A DNA stretch of 64,000 bases from Corynebacterium aurimucosum ATCC 700975 (GCF_000022905.1 NC_012590.1:124001-188000); one strand, 5' to 3'; counted from the first letter of the stretch, positions 17,134 to 26,076 are shown. Notes: generated by a model from the sequence alone, not told the origin. Translations and numbers: made by a program.

Positions 17134-18498
17134 GTGAAACGCGGTCATTTCCTGGGCCCTGCTCGGCTCACCGCCGTGGGCTTCGTCCTGCTCATCCTCG
17201 TGGGAACGGTACTTCTTATGCTGCCGATTTCCGCCAACGTTCCGCAGTGGACTCCGTTCCTGCCAGCGCTGTTTACGGCTACCTCAGCGGTCTCTTTGAC
17301 GGGTCTCGTGGTAGAGGACACCGGTACCTATTGGACGCCCTTCGGCCAGGTGGTCATTATTACGCTCATCCAGCTGGGCGGCCTCGGCATCATGAGTTTG
17401 GCATCGCTGTCGGGCATGCTGTTGACCGGCCGCATCAGCTTCAAAGCCCGCCGAACCATCGCTGCGGAGGGCCGCGCCGTGGCCTTCGGCGGCATTCGCC
17501 GCGCACTCGTGCTCACCTTGGTCATGACCCTGATCTGCGAGGCCATCGTCGCTGTGTTCATCGGCGTGCGCCTAGCCACCGAGCACGGTGTAGCACCTGG
17601 GCGTGCAGCGTGGGAAGGAGCGTTCCACGCCATTTCGGCCTTCAATAACGCAGGGTTTAGTACCTATTCGGACAGCGTTATCTCCTTCGCGGCTGATGGC
17701 TGGATTCTTCTTCCCCTTGCCTTCGCCCTGATCATCGGTGGCTTGGGTTATCCCATGCTGGCGGAGTTCGTGCGACGGGCCCGCGCACGGCTAACGCGGT
17801 GGCGCGGCGGCACGCCGCGCATTCACCGTATGTCCATGACCGCCCGGATGACGTTGGGCGCCACCGCGTTCTTGTTGCTGGGTGGCACCGTGGTCTTCTT
17901 CCTCTCCGAGGGCTCCGGTGTGCTGCATGGGATGCCGTTGGGCCAGAAGCTGATCAACGCCTTCTTCATGAGCGCTTCGCCCCGAACGGCCGGTTTCAAT
18001 GCCATCGACTACGGGGAAGCGCACCCGTTGACGCTGATGGTGACGGACATCTTGATGTTCATCGGCGGCGGCTCCGCCGGTACGGCGGGTGGCATCAAGG
18101 TGACTACCGCATGCGTTCTGGGCGCGGCGATGATTTCTGAATTCTTGGGTCGGGAAGACACCTCCATCGGGCACCGTCGCCTGCCGCTGTCCACGTTTCG
18201 CCAGGCCCTCGCGCTGACGGCCGCCGGAATGATCGTCGTTGCCGTAGGCGTGGCGACGCTGCGCATCTGGGACCCCGAGTTCACCGCGGACCAGGTCACT
18301 TTCGAAGTCATGTCCGCCTTCGCCACCGTGGGTTTGTCCACGGGTATTACCGCAAGTTTGTCCGCACCATCGCAGCTCATGCTGTGTCTCATCATGTACG
18401 TTGGCCGCGTAGGACCCACCACCTTCGTGGCGGCACTGGCCGCCCGGACCGTCAGCCTGCGCTACCGCTACCCAGAAGAAAGGCCGTTCATTGGCTAA
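17134..18498 (+). CDS. Potassium uptake channel subunit (TrkH/KtrB family)
   Basis: A 454-residue membrane protein with four repeated pore-like units; the selectivity-filter regions include FTATSAVSLTGLVVEDTGTYW, FNNAGFSTYSDS, SPRTAGFNAIDYGE and FATVGLSTGITASL, each containing the expected Thr-x-Gly (or equivalent). These conduct K+ inward, gated by the cytosolic RCK partner encoded by the next, overlapping gene. GTG start; length fits KtrB/TrkH of actinobacteria. Confidence 0.92.
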   Translation: MKRGHFLGPARLTAVGFVLLILVGTVLLMLPISANVPQWTPFLPALFTATSAVSLTGLVVEDTGTYWTPFGQVVIITLIQLGGLGIMSLASLSGMLLTGRISFKARRTIAAEGRAVAFGGIRRALVLTLVMTLICEAIVAVFIGVRLATEHGVAPGRAAWEGAFHAISAFNNAGFSTYSDSVISFAADGWILLPLAFALIIGGLGYPMLAEFVRRARARLTRWRGGTPRIHRMSMTARMTLGATAFLLLGGTVVFFLSEGSGVLHGMPLGQKLINAFFMSASPRTAGFNAIDYGEAHPLTLMVTDILMFIGGGSAGTAGGIKVTTACVLGAAMISEFLGREDTSIGHRRLPLSTFRQALALTAAGMIVVAVGVATLRIWDPEFTADQVTFEVMSAFATVGLSTGITASLSAPSQLMLCLIMYVGRVGPTTFVAALAARTVSLRYRYPEERPFIG

Positions 18499-19183
18499 CA
18501 TGTTCAGCGCCCTGCGGCGCGAGAAGACGTCCATCAATATTCCGCCGGTCGTCGTCATTGGCATGGGCCGGTTCGGTTCTTCCCTGGCCCGAGAGCTGAT
18601 GGAACACGGCGTGGAGGTTCTTGGCATCGACGCCGAGGAGAAGCACGTGCGCGAACACGCCGCGTACCTCACCGAGGCGGTGACCGCGGATACCACCGAC
18701 GCCGAGGCCCTCCGCCAGCTGGGCGTTGATGAAGTAGAGCGCGTGGTGGTGGCCATCGGCTCCGATCTGGAGGATTCCATCCTTACGGCCTCCAACCTCG
18801 TGGAGCTGGGCGTGGGCGATATCTGGGCCAAGGCAGATTCGGATGCGCACGCCCGCATCCTGCGCCAACTGGGAGTGCACCACGTGATCCGCCCGGAGCG
18901 CGATACGGGTCGCCGCGTGGCGCACCTGTTGGGCGGGCGCTTCGAGGATTTTGCGGAAATCGCCACCGACTATGGCGTGACGGCGATGACCCCGCCGGCG
19001 TCGATAAGCAAGGGTCCTCTCAACCTTCACCAGGTGTGGGAGGAACACAACGTCCAGCTCATCTCCCGTTGCGAGGGGCCCGGCCAGTGGCACCCGCTTA
19101 TCGACGGCACCGAGCTCACCCACCGCGACCTCATCGTCGTCGCCGGCAGCCCTGCGGATCTGGAGGCCTTCTCGCAGTCCTAG
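18491..19183 (+). CDS. Potassium uptake regulatory subunit (TrkA/KtrA, RCK)
   Basis: A 230-residue cytoplasmic protein with an RCK-N Rossmann domain (VVVIGMGRFGSSLARELMEHGVEVLGID, the GxGxxG being GMGRFG) and a C-terminal RCK-C/TrkA-C half (about 145-225). It binds ATP/ADP or NAD(H) and gates the channel protein encoded upstream. The TTG at 18491 was chosen because AAAGG lies seven bases upstream, whereas ATG at 18500 is too far away. It overlaps the channel gene by 8 bp, showing co-expression. Confidence 0.9.
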   Translation: MANMFSALRREKTSINIPPVVVIGMGRFGSSLARELMEHGVEVLGIDAEEKHVREHAAYLTEAVTADTTDAEALRQLGVDEVERVVVAIGSDLEDSILTASNLVELGVGDIWAKADSDAHARILRQLGVHHVIRPERDTGRRVAHLLGGRFEDFAEIATDYGVTAMTPPASISKGPLNLHQVWEEHNVQLISRCEGPGQWHPLIDGTELTHRDLIVVAGSPADLEAFSQS

Positions 19184-19243
19184 TCGGCGTGCTCTGGGAG
19201 TCTCACACTGTGCAGTGAGGAGCGGGGCGCTACAGTGGCGCCT

Positions 19244-19606
19244 ATGACGAAGGCACGTTTCCCAGGCTCGGTGTATGGAACAGGGGAGGAACCCGACCCG
19301 CGCTTCAGCATGGCCAATGAGCGCACCTTTCTGGCGTGGATCCGCACGTCCTTGGCCTTTATCGCCGGTGGTGTGGCGCTGGAGACCTTCGAGCTGCCGC
19401 TGAACACCACGCTGACTCGCGTCGTCTCCGTCATCATGCTGATCGTGGCCATCGTCCTGCCGGCGGTGGCGTGGTTTCACTGGGGTGCCTCTGAGCGTGC
19501 GATGCGCCATGCGCGTCCGCTCCCGGCAAGCCCGGCGTTGGCGTTAATTGTTGGTGTGGTCATCATCATTGGCCTGATGATTCTGGTGGGCGAGCTGCTA
19601 GCGTGA
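19244..19606 (+). CDS. DUF202/YidH-family membrane protein
   Basis: A 120-residue protein starting MTKARFPGSVYGTGEEPDPR with three membrane helices after the DUF202 signature RFSMANERTFLAWIRTSLAFIAGG. Family function is unknown. A GTG at 19235 is an alternative start. Its TGA overlaps the GTG of the second DUF202 gene, so the two are translated together, a common arrangement for this family. Confidence 0.8.
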   Translation: MTKARFPGSVYGTGEEPDPRFSMANERTFLAWIRTSLAFIAGGVALETFELPLNTTLTRVVSVIMLIVAIVLPAVAWFHWGASERAMRHARPLPASPALALIVGVVIIIGLMILVGELLA

Positions 19607-19902
19607 GTGAACTTTTTGATCCCGGCCTCCAACCCGAGCGCACCCGCTTAGCCTGGCAGCGCACGGGGCTTGCGGGCCTCGTCGTAGGTTTGCTGGTCGT
19701 GCGTTCCGTTGCGCCATGGGCCGCCCTGATTGTCGGGGTAGTGGTGGCCGTTGTGTTGTGGTTGGCCACCGTTAAGCTCCGCCATGCTGACGAGATCCTC
19801 GCCCGGACTTCATCACCTATCCTGCCCGGGGCCCCAGCGCTGGTTGCCGTTACGCTGGGGACGATGCTTCTTGGCGCGGTGGCCTTCGCCGCTATCTGGT
19901 AG
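19603..19902 (+). CDS. DUF202-family membrane protein
   Basis: A 99-residue protein with the shorter DUF202 signature (GLQPERTRLAWQRTGLAGLVVG) and three membrane helices. It overlaps the upstream DUF202 gene by four bases (GTGA). The pair is probably a heteromeric membrane unit; no biochemical role is known for the family. Confidence 0.78.
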   Translation: MSELFDPGLQPERTRLAWQRTGLAGLVVGLLVVRSVAPWAALIVGVVVAVVLWLATVKLRHADEILARTSSPILPGAPALVAVTLGTMLLGAVAFAAIW

Positions 19903-20068
19903 CGGTGCTCAACGCGAATCTTAAAGGGGTTGCCCACACATTGGTGAGAATTCTTTGCAGCTAATCTGCAAAAAGTTTTGCAAACAGGGGTGAATTTGGT
20001 TCTTTAGTGGGGGTAATGAGACGAAAGTGTTTGTTGGTTGTCTGTGGTCTCGATAGCCTGAACGTGTA

Positions 20069-20111
20069 GGCCCATTCGGTGATCCCGATAACTCTCTCGG
20101 CTGAATGGGGG
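20069..20111 (+). promoter_or_regulatory. Structured leader upstream of the DASS transporter
   Basis: CCCATTC (20071-20077) pairs with GAATGGG (20103-20109), enclosing a smaller CCGA/TCGG hairpin. The structure ends about 30 bases before the transporter ATG and is followed by AAAAGGAGGGG. It lacks a terminal U-run, so it is more likely a 5'-UTR structure or operator than a terminator. The rest of the 19903-20139 gap is AT-rich with TTTGCAAA-like elements and presumably holds the promoter. Confidence 0.4.
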
Positions 20112-20139
20112 CTGGTTAACCAGGAAAAGGAGGGGGCAG

Positions 20140-21714
20140 ATGACTACCCCGCAAACTCACGTCTCAACCGCGCACACGGAGGGCGAGGACGATCGCGGTG
20201 TCGACCGCAAAGACTGGCGCCGCATGGCCATTGGCCTCATTGTCGGTCTCGCATTGGCCATTCTCGTGTGGTTCATCTTCCCCAGCAACGCTGTCGACAC
20301 GGTATTGGAATCCCCCGGCGCCAAGGATGACGCCGAATACACCCAGGGTGCATTGCGTGCTGTAGCCGCCGTGACCATTCTGATGGGCGTGTGGTGGATG
20401 ACGGAGGCCATTCCGTTGGCCGCTACGGCACTGTTGCCGTTGGTTATCTTCCCGCTAGCTGGTGTGGGTGCCATCAAGGAAGTCGGTGCACCGTATGCCT
20501 CCGCCACTATCTTCCTGTTCATGGGGGGCTTCCTTATTGCCCTTGCGCTTCAGCGCTGGAACCTTCACCGCCGCCTTGCACTTTACGTGGTGAAGCTGAT
20601 TGGTACCTCGCCCAAGCGTCTCATTTTGGGCTTTATGGTGGCTACTGGATTCTTGTCCATGTGGGTCTCTAACACTGCAACCGCCGTGGTTATGCTGCCG
20701 ATTGGTACGTCAGTCCTGGCGCTGACTGCGGAGACCGTTGGTGGTTGGGATAAGCAGAAGAAGTTCGCCACTGCTCTCATGCTTGGTATCGCGTACTCGG
20801 CGTCCATTGGCTCGCTGGGCACGCTCATCGGCACCCCGCCGAATGCCTTCCTCAATGCGTATATGGCGGATACCTGGGGTGTGACCCTGGGCTTTGGTCG
20901 CTGGATGGCTGTAGGTGTGCCGCTGGCCGCCATTTTCCTGCTCATCGCGTGGTTCCTGCTCATCACCATCTTTCAGCCGGAGATGAAGGAGATTCCGGGT
21001 GGGCGCGAGCTTATTGATGAGGAAATTGAGGCCCTCGGCCCGTGGACCCGCCCCCAAATCATGACGGGTATTATCTTCCTGCTCGCCGCCGCTTCCTGGG
21101 TGACCCTGCCGCTCGTGCTTAAGGAATTCGACAACTACGATGACGCCATAGTAGGTATTGCAGCCGGTATTCTGCTTTTCATCTTGCCGGCGGACAACGA
21201 GCGCCGTATCCGCCTCCTGGACTGGGAGACGGCGAACGAGATGCCGTGGGACGTGCTCCTCTTGTTTGGTGGTGGCCTATCGCTTTCGGCAATGTTCAAT
21301 CAGTCTGGCCTGTCCCTATGGATTGGTGAGATGGCTAAGGGGCTTAGCGTTCTGCCGGTCGTGCTCATCGTGGCTGCCGTGGCTGCGCTGGTGCTCTTCC
21401 TTACGGAAATCACTTCTAACACCGCAACTGCCGCGACCTTCATTCCGATCATGGGCGGTGTCGCGGTGGGCGTTGGTCTGACCGCTGACGGTGACGTCAA
21501 CGTCCTCCTCCTTACCATCCCGGTGGCGCTCGCGGCAACGTGTGCATTCATGTTGCCGGTGGCTACCCCGCCGAACGCCATTGCGTACGGCTCTGGCTAC
21601 GTCAAGATTGGTGAAATGATTAAGGGCGGTCTGGGTCTCAATATCATCGGCATCTTCCTCATTACCCTGACCGTTTACCTGCTGGCGGTGCCTATTTTCG
21701 GCCTCGCGGTCTAG
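20140..21714 (+). CDS. DASS-family (SLC13) dicarboxylate symporter
   Basis: A 524-residue, about 12-helix sodium-coupled transporter. The two DASS SNT motifs are present: WVSNTATAVVMLPIG and EITSNTATAATFIPIMG, each forming part of the sodium and substrate site, along with the conserved ATPPNAIAYGSGYV near the C-terminus. Corynebacterial relatives (DccT/DcsT) import succinate, fumarate and malate, so C4-dicarboxylates are the likely substrates. Strong AGGAGG ribosome site; preceded by a structured leader. Confidence 0.9.
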   Translation: MTTPQTHVSTAHTEGEDDRGVDRKDWRRMAIGLIVGLALAILVWFIFPSNAVDTVLESPGAKDDAEYTQGALRAVAAVTILMGVWWMTEAIPLAATALLPLVIFPLAGVGAIKEVGAPYASATIFLFMGGFLIALALQRWNLHRRLALYVVKLIGTSPKRLILGFMVATGFLSMWVSNTATAVVMLPIGTSVLALTAETVGGWDKQKKFATALMLGIAYSASIGSLGTLIGTPPNAFLNAYMADTWGVTLGFGRWMAVGVPLAAIFLLIAWFLLITIFQPEMKEIPGGRELIDEEIEALGPWTRPQIMTGIIFLLAAASWVTLPLVLKEFDNYDDAIVGIAAGILLFILPADNERRIRLLDWETANEMPWDVLLLFGGGLSLSAMFNQSGLSLWIGEMAKGLSVLPVVLIVAAVAALVLFLTEITSNTATAATFIPIMGGVAVGVGLTADGDVNVLLLTIPVALAATCAFMLPVATPPNAIAYGSGYVKIGEMIKGGLGLNIIGIFLITLTVYLLAVPIFGLAV

Positions 21715-21734
21715 CTGACGTAGCCGTCCCTTGA

Positions 21735-21749
21735 TGAAAACCGTTATCA
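21735..21749. promoter_or_regulatory. Putative Zur box
   Basis: TGAAAAC-C-GTTATCA is a 15-bp dyad with six of seven arm positions matching, eight bases upstream of the CobW-family ATG. Its form (TGAAAA...TTATCA) is like actinobacterial Zur sites. CobW-family zinc chaperones are classic Zur targets. Confidence 0.55.
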
Positions 21750-21756
21750 TTACGGG

Positions 21757-22824
21757 ATGGCTACACCCGTTACCGTGCTGTCCGGATTTTTAGGCAGCGG
21801 AAAGACCACCCTTCTCAACCACCTGTTGGCCAACCGCGAGGGGCGCAAGCTGGCGGTCATCGTTAATGACTTTTCCGAGGTCAATATCGATGCCGCCCTC
21901 GTCGCTGGCGCGGGCCATCTTGAACGCGGCGAAGACCGCTTCGTTGAGCTCTCCAACGGCTGCATTTGCTGTACCTTGCGCGAGGACCTCATCGAGTCCG
22001 TCGGCAAGCTGGCCCGTTCCGGCCGTTTCGATCAGATCGTCATCGAATCCACCGGTATTTCCGAGCCCATGCCCGTCGCCGCCACCTTTGAGTGGAAGTT
22101 TGAAGACGGCGCCACGCTTGCCGACGTTGCCCCCATCGACACCATGGTCTCCCTCGTGGATGCCTCCACGTTCCTTTCTCAATTACGCCGTGGCCGCAGC
22201 TTGGTCTCTGAGAATATCGAGGCCACGCCTGATGACGACCGCACCATCGCCGACCTGCTTGTGGACCAGGTCGAATTCGCCGATCTCATTCTCGTGACGA
22301 AGACCGACCTGGTGGAGGCCGCCGAAACCGAACGCGTCATCGCCACCGTGCGCGCCATGAACCCCCGCGCTCGCGTCGTGCCCGTAACCAACGGGGTTAT
22401 CGACCCTGCGCTGGTCCTTGACGCCCATCTTTATGACACCGTAGCCGCCGCGGCCTACCACGGCTACGCCGAGGAACTGGCCAACCCGCACACCCCCGAA
22501 ACCGAGGAATATGGCATCTCTTCGGTGGTCTTCCGCGCTGACCGTCCTTTCAACCGCGAGCGTCTGCTCAAGGCCTTGCGTGCCAGCACCGGCCTGGTGC
22601 GCTCGAAAGGTTATTGCTGGATTGATACTGATCTGCGCGTGGCCCACGCCTGGCAGCAGGCCGGACCTAACTTGCAGATCATGCCGGCCTCCTTGTGGGC
22701 GGCCAATGGGGTTACTCCCGGCACCGAGCTCGTGCTCATCGGCATTGACTTCGACCACGAGGCCACGCTTCAGTCCTTCCGTGACGCCGTGCTTTCCGAC
22801 GCCGAAGTGGCCGCCCTCGTCTAG
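21757..22824 (+). CDS. CobW/ZigA-family GTP-binding metallochaperone
   Basis: A 355-residue G3E GTPase. The P-loop is GFLGSGKT (10-17), the metal-binding CICC at 69-72 ([13 protein letters not shown]), the Walker B/ESTGISEP segment near 93-100, and TKTD near 183 is the base-specificity motif. The C-terminal half is the CobW_C domain. Such proteins deliver or buffer Zn2+ under zinc limitation. The short leader contains a Zur-like box, supporting a zinc role rather than cobalamin. Alternatives (CobW proper, nitrile hydratase activator) are not supported by neighbours. Confidence 0.87.
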   Translation: MATPVTVLSGFLGSGKTTLLNHLLANREGRKLAVIVNDFSEVNIDAALVAGAGHLERGEDRFVELSNGCICCTLREDLIESVGKLARSGRFDQIVIESTGISEPMPVAATFEWKFEDGATLADVAPIDTMVSLVDASTFLSQLRRGRSLVSENIEATPDDDRTIADLLVDQVEFADLILVTKTDLVEAAETERVIATVRAMNPRARVVPVTNGVIDPALVLDAHLYDTVAAAAYHGYAEELANPHTPETEEYGISSVVFRADRPFNRERLLKALRASTGLVRSKGYCWIDTDLRVAHAWQQAGPNLQIMPASLWAANGVTPGTELVLIGIDFDHEATLQSFRDAVLSDAEVAALV

Positions 22825-22990
22825 CCCCTCCTTAAGGTGAACACGGGGTGAATTGCTATGCCCATTTCTTGGGTTGAAAACATGCATTGACATTGGGATT
22901 TGTTAGTTCTCTGGAGTGTGGGTATAGTTATTCCTCGTTGCACAGCAGAGCACAAACGCTCCGGCGTTAAGCACTGCGAACCAACAGACT

Positions 22991-23066
22991 GCGCCCGTAG
23001 CTCAACGGATAGAGCATCTGACTACGGATCAGAAGGTTGGGGGTTCGAATCCCTCCGGGCGCACCA
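22991..23066 (+). tRNA. tRNA-Arg (ACG)
   Basis: Acceptor GCGCCCG (22991-22997) pairs with CGGGCGC (23056-23062), discriminator A at 23063, and CCA is encoded (23064-23066). The anticodon stem TCTGA/TCAGA encloses ACG at 23024-23026. D-loop and T-loop (GGGTTCGAATCC) are canonical. The A34 is the substrate of the TadA encoded at 28075. Confidence 0.97.
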
Positions 23067-23069
23067 CCT

Positions 23070-23117
23070 AAACCCCCAGGTTAAACGGTATAAACACCGG
23101 ATAGCCTGGGGGTTTCT
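23070..23117 (+). terminator. Terminator after tRNA-Arg
   Basis: AAACCCCCAGG (23070-23080) pairs with CCTGGGGGTTT (23105-23115), followed by TCTT. The long loop contains a smaller CGG/CCG pairing. Position directly after the tRNA fits an intrinsic terminator. Confidence 0.75.
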
Positions 23118-23173
23118 TCGCGTTTTAGTCGCCTAAAAGTAGCCCCGAGTAATCCCGGGTAAACCGAAGTGAG

Positions 23174-23202
23174 TGCAAACGCGGTGCAAACAGAATGCAA
23201 AC
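23174..23202. repeat. Three TGCAAAC repeats with 11-bp period
   Basis: TGCAAAC occurs at 23174-23180, 23185-23191 and 23196-23202, exactly 11 bp apart, about one helical turn. They lie 34 bp upstream of the secreted-protein ATG at 23236, over its likely promoter, so they may be a cooperative operator. Confidence 0.45.
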
Positions 23203-23235
23203 ACCGATCCTTCACCTGGGGCTATACTTTGGCCC

Positions 23236-23715
23236 ATGATTCAAGCGATTCTCTCCGCTATCCTGCTGTTCATTTCCTCCCTCTTCTCGGGTGCAGGCTC
23301 CTCGGAGTTGCCGGGGAGCTCGGGCATAGCGGAAGCTGGATCCTCACAGCGCAACATTATTACTAGCACGCCTGCAGGCCTGGTTACCGCCAATGCGCAG
23401 CAGCTGGAGTTTGTGGTGAATTCCGAGTGGAAGTCCGCACAGCAGCCGGATTCCTTTCAAGTGAACTTTAGGGAGCAGTACTTGGATTTCTCCTGCGATA
23501 ACGCCGGTTTCCACTTTGAGAGCAACGAGGCTAGTGAGATTGATATCACGTGGGATTTGATGTCGGACAACATCTGCTTTGGCCCGCAATCGGACGGGGC
23601 CCTCATAGACTTTCTTCAAAGACCAGTAACGGTGAAGGTGGACCCCGATGCCTCCGCAACCCCTGAGCGCATTTACCTCGTGCAAGATGAGAAAGCCATC
23701 GCTCTTAGCCGCTGA
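23236..23715 (+). CDS. Secreted protein of unknown function
   Basis: A 159-residue protein with a signal peptide (MIQAILSAILLFISSLFSGAGS). The mature part reads as a small beta-rich domain with two cysteines (DFSCDNAGF and DNICFG) that could form a disulphide, and ends TPERIYLVQDEKAIALSR. The overall plan resembles META/HslJ-like secreted proteins, but the match is weak. The ATG at 23236 was preferred to an in-frame upstream start at 23173, since only the former begins directly at the signal peptide. A stem-loop terminator follows. Confidence 0.65.
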   Translation: MIQAILSAILLFISSLFSGAGSSELPGSSGIAEAGSSQRNIITSTPAGLVTANAQQLEFVVNSEWKSAQQPDSFQVNFREQYLDFSCDNAGFHFESNEASEIDITWDLMSDNICFGPQSDGALIDFLQRPVTVKVDPDASATPERIYLVQDEKAIALSR

Positions 23716-23771
23716 GACGCATATCACGCAGCGCTGAGTGAAATGCAGAGCTGAAAACACACACAAATAAG

Positions 23772-23803
23772 AAGACCGGCCAGAGCCACTGGTCGGTCTT
23801 TAA
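23772..23803 (+). terminator. Terminator
   Basis: AAGACCGGCCAG (23772-23783) pairs with CTGGTCGGTCTT (23789-23800), one G-T pair, loop of five, then TTT. It ends the secreted-protein transcript before the acyltransferase-like gene. Confidence 0.8.
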
Positions 23804-23831
23804 ACGTTTTCAACTGCAAGGAGATGAATAG

Positions 23832-24737
23832 GTGTCAGCGCGTGCCCGAATAGTGGGCCTCGATATTGCTCGTTCCTTGGCCATCATCGGGATGATTATT
23901 CTGCACATGGCCAACTTGGTGTGGAGCGCCAAAGTGGTGCTCTCTGGGCTGCCGGCGGCGGGCTTTGCCATCATTGCAGGTACCACGATGATGATTCTTG
24001 CCCGCGACTACTCGCTGCGGGTCTTCCTCAAGCTGGTCGCCCGCGGCCTGATAGTCATGCTCATCGGCGTGGCCTTGCTTCCCGTGGGCGGTGAGATTCA
24101 GGTGGTGCTCGTCGTGATGGGCGCGGCCATGGCTCTCACCGCGTGGGTGCCGCCGCTCGCCACTGGCTGGAAGGTCCTGCTCTTCGCGCTGGCCACCGCG
24201 GGCGCCACGGTGCTATACGCGCCCTACACCCTCCCGCAGGTTTACCCCCTCGTGGCATTCCTGGCGTACATGGTGGCAGGCATGCTGCTTTACGACGTCT
24301 ACCTCACCCGCCCCACCCGCACCCAGATCGTCACGAGCGCGGTGGCCGTCGTCGTTACCGGCATCGGCCTGTGGCAGCGCTTTAACCCTGACATCGCCGG
24401 CTGGCTGCGCTTTACGGGCCACACGGGTGTGCTCGGTGAAATCCTTCTCTCCGTGGCGGTCACTGCGGTGGTGCTGCATCTGTGCCTGATCATCGGCCGC
24501 CAGCTGCCGCGCTTGACCTTCCCCTTCGCGGCATTGGGCTCGATGTCGTTGACCATCTATATCCTGCACATTCTCACCGCACGCTACTGGCAAGCACACG
24601 TCTCGCTGCACAACACCATGGCGGCACTGGGCTTTGTGCTCGCGTTCCTGCTGCTGAGCGCGCTGTGGAAGAAGTTCTGTGGAAAGGGCCCGGCCGAGAG
24701 GGTCGTGGCTTGGGCAATCAAGGAGGTGGCCGCGTAA
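23832..24737 (+). CDS. DUF418/heparan-acetyltransferase-like membrane protein
   Basis: A 301-residue, about ten-helix membrane protein. The N-terminus (RIVGLDIARSLAIIGMIILHMANLVW) has the acyltransferase-like R..GLD..R..A..GM...H pattern shared by DUF418, DUF1624 and OpgC/YeiB-type proteins, and the C-terminus ends with GSMSLTIYILHI. Such proteins are thought to move acyl groups across the membrane onto envelope glycans. GTG start with AAGGAG upstream. Its stop overlaps the protease gene (TAATG), so the two form one unit. Confidence 0.7.
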   Translation: MSARARIVGLDIARSLAIIGMIILHMANLVWSAKVVLSGLPAAGFAIIAGTTMMILARDYSLRVFLKLVARGLIVMLIGVALLPVGGEIQVVLVVMGAAMALTAWVPPLATGWKVLLFALATAGATVLYAPYTLPQVYPLVAFLAYMVAGMLLYDVYLTRPTRTQIVTSAVAVVVTGIGLWQRFNPDIAGWLRFTGHTGVLGEILLSVAVTAVVLHLCLIIGRQLPRLTFPFAALGSMSLTIYILHILTARYWQAHVSLHNTMAALGFVLAFLLLSALWKKFCGKGPAERVVAWAIKEVAA

Positions 24738-25876
24738 TGGTGGCACGAAAGATAACTGCTGTTGTGGCCAGCTCTCTGGTCGTGGGGCTAGGCGCTGCGC
24801 CGGCCATGGCCTTGGAATTCGCCCAGCCCGCACCTCACTCGGAGGAAAGCGTCGCCGTGGCTGCGCTGCGTATGGGCAAGATCGGAAACTTCGGCGATTG
24901 CACCGGCACGCTGGTGGCTGAGCAGTGGGTGCTGACCGCCCGCCACTGCTTGGAGTCCGTCAACAACGAGGGCTCGCAGGCCCGCTTTGGCCAGGGCAAG
25001 GAAACCCGTGTGTATGACGTGGACTCCTGGGCTGTTTCGCCGACTATCGACGCCGGCCTCATGCACCTGACCGAGCCCGTTAAGGGCATTAAGCCAGCTA
25101 AGCTCGCGGATGCGGTCCCCACCGCCGGCGAGAAGGGGCACTTCTACGGCTGGAGTAGTAGCTCCCGCATGGCCCGTAAAGGCCAGCTGCCGATGGCGGA
25201 GATGGAAGTAGGCGAATTGCTCTCCGGTGGAACCCCACCGGCCAGCCCAGACGAATCCGGCCAGAAGATGACGCCGGTGGCTCCGGGCGAAATGGCGACT
25301 GCTCCGGGTGATTCCGGGGCCATGGCTCCTGGTGACATGGCAGTGCCTGCTCCCGGTGGAATGGTCGCTCCCGCCCCTGGTTCGTCCGACGCGCCCCAGG
25401 TAATGAAGGGCGGCGACATGCCAGAGATCGCCGTTGGACCCGACGGCGCGGAAAGCATTCCGGCCGGTGAACTCGGGGGAGTGGGCCCGATGATTGCGGC
25501 TGCCATCATGGACGTGAAGTCCCTCAATGGCGAAGGCATGCAGGGCGGCGACTCGGGCGGGCCGTTCTTCGTCAACGGCCGCCTCGTGGGCGTAGCTACG
25601 GCCGGAACGTCTAATGCGGATCCGGATCTGCCTTCCCCAACCGCGGCGATTACATCCGTGGTTGAGGTCCGCGACTGGATCGAGGACGTCACCAGCGGCC
25701 GCGATACCGACGGCGTCCTCAACGTCGAGAACTCCCCGGCGCCGCCGGCAACGATGCAGGTCAGCGCGCCCGTAGCACTGACCGCCGGCGTGACTGGGGT
25801 GGTGGGCCTGATCGTGCTAGCCATTGCTTCGCGATTGATTAGTCGCAAGTCTGGTGCTGGGAGGCGGACCAACTAG
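24737..25876 (+). CDS. Membrane-anchored trypsin-like serine protease with Met/Pro/Gly insert
   Basis: A 379-residue S1-type protease. A signal peptide (cleaved near APAMA, residue 25) leads to a catalytic domain with H70 in LTARHC, D105 in TIDAGLMHL and S273 in GGDSGGPFF. Between the Asp and Ser parts, about residues 165-255 form an unusual low-complexity insert built of PGDMA, PGEMA and PAPGGM-type units. A C-terminal helix (about 343-365) followed by basic residues anchors it in the membrane, so the protease faces outside. It overlaps the acyltransferase-like gene by one base and is followed by a small membrane-protein gene. Confidence 0.85.
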   Translation: MVARKITAVVASSLVVGLGAAPAMALEFAQPAPHSEESVAVAALRMGKIGNFGDCTGTLVAEQWVLTARHCLESVNNEGSQARFGQGKETRVYDVDSWAVSPTIDAGLMHLTEPVKGIKPAKLADAVPTAGEKGHFYGWSSSSRMARKGQLPMAEMEVGELLSGGTPPASPDESGQKMTPVAPGEMATAPGDSGAMAPGDMAVPAPGGMVAPAPGSSDAPQVMKGGDMPEIAVGPDGAESIPAGELGGVGPMIAAAIMDVKSLNGEGMQGGDSGGPFFVNGRLVGVATAGTSNADPDLPSPTAAITSVVEVRDWIEDVTSGRDTDGVLNVENSPAPPATMQVSAPVALTAGVTGVVGLIVLAIASRLISRKSGAGRRTN

Positions 25877-25887
25877 GCTGTTTCTCC

Positions 25888-26076
25888 ATGAAGGAGAAAC
25901 TCGTTCCGTGTCTGATTGCCGGTGCCATCCTTGGTGTGGTGCTGTGGCTGGCCTCCGGCATGCTGTGGTTGTTGCCGGTGGGCCTAGTGGCGGGCCTCGC
26001 GGGCTACCCGCTGCTTGGCATCACGCGCGATGAGTCCCAAGCCCGCAAGCGCCGCGACGACACCTTCCGCGACTAA
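25888..26076 (+). CDS. Small membrane protein
   Basis: A 62-residue protein starting MKEKLVPCLIAGAILG, with two hydrophobic helices (about 6-22 and 25-43) and a charged tail RKRRDDTFRD. AAGGAG directly overlaps the start region. It follows the protease gene by 12 bp and is probably co-transcribed. No recognised family. Confidence 0.6.
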   Translation: MKEKLVPCLIAGAILGVVLWLASGMLWLLPVGLVAGLAGYPLLGITRDESQARKRRDDTFRD

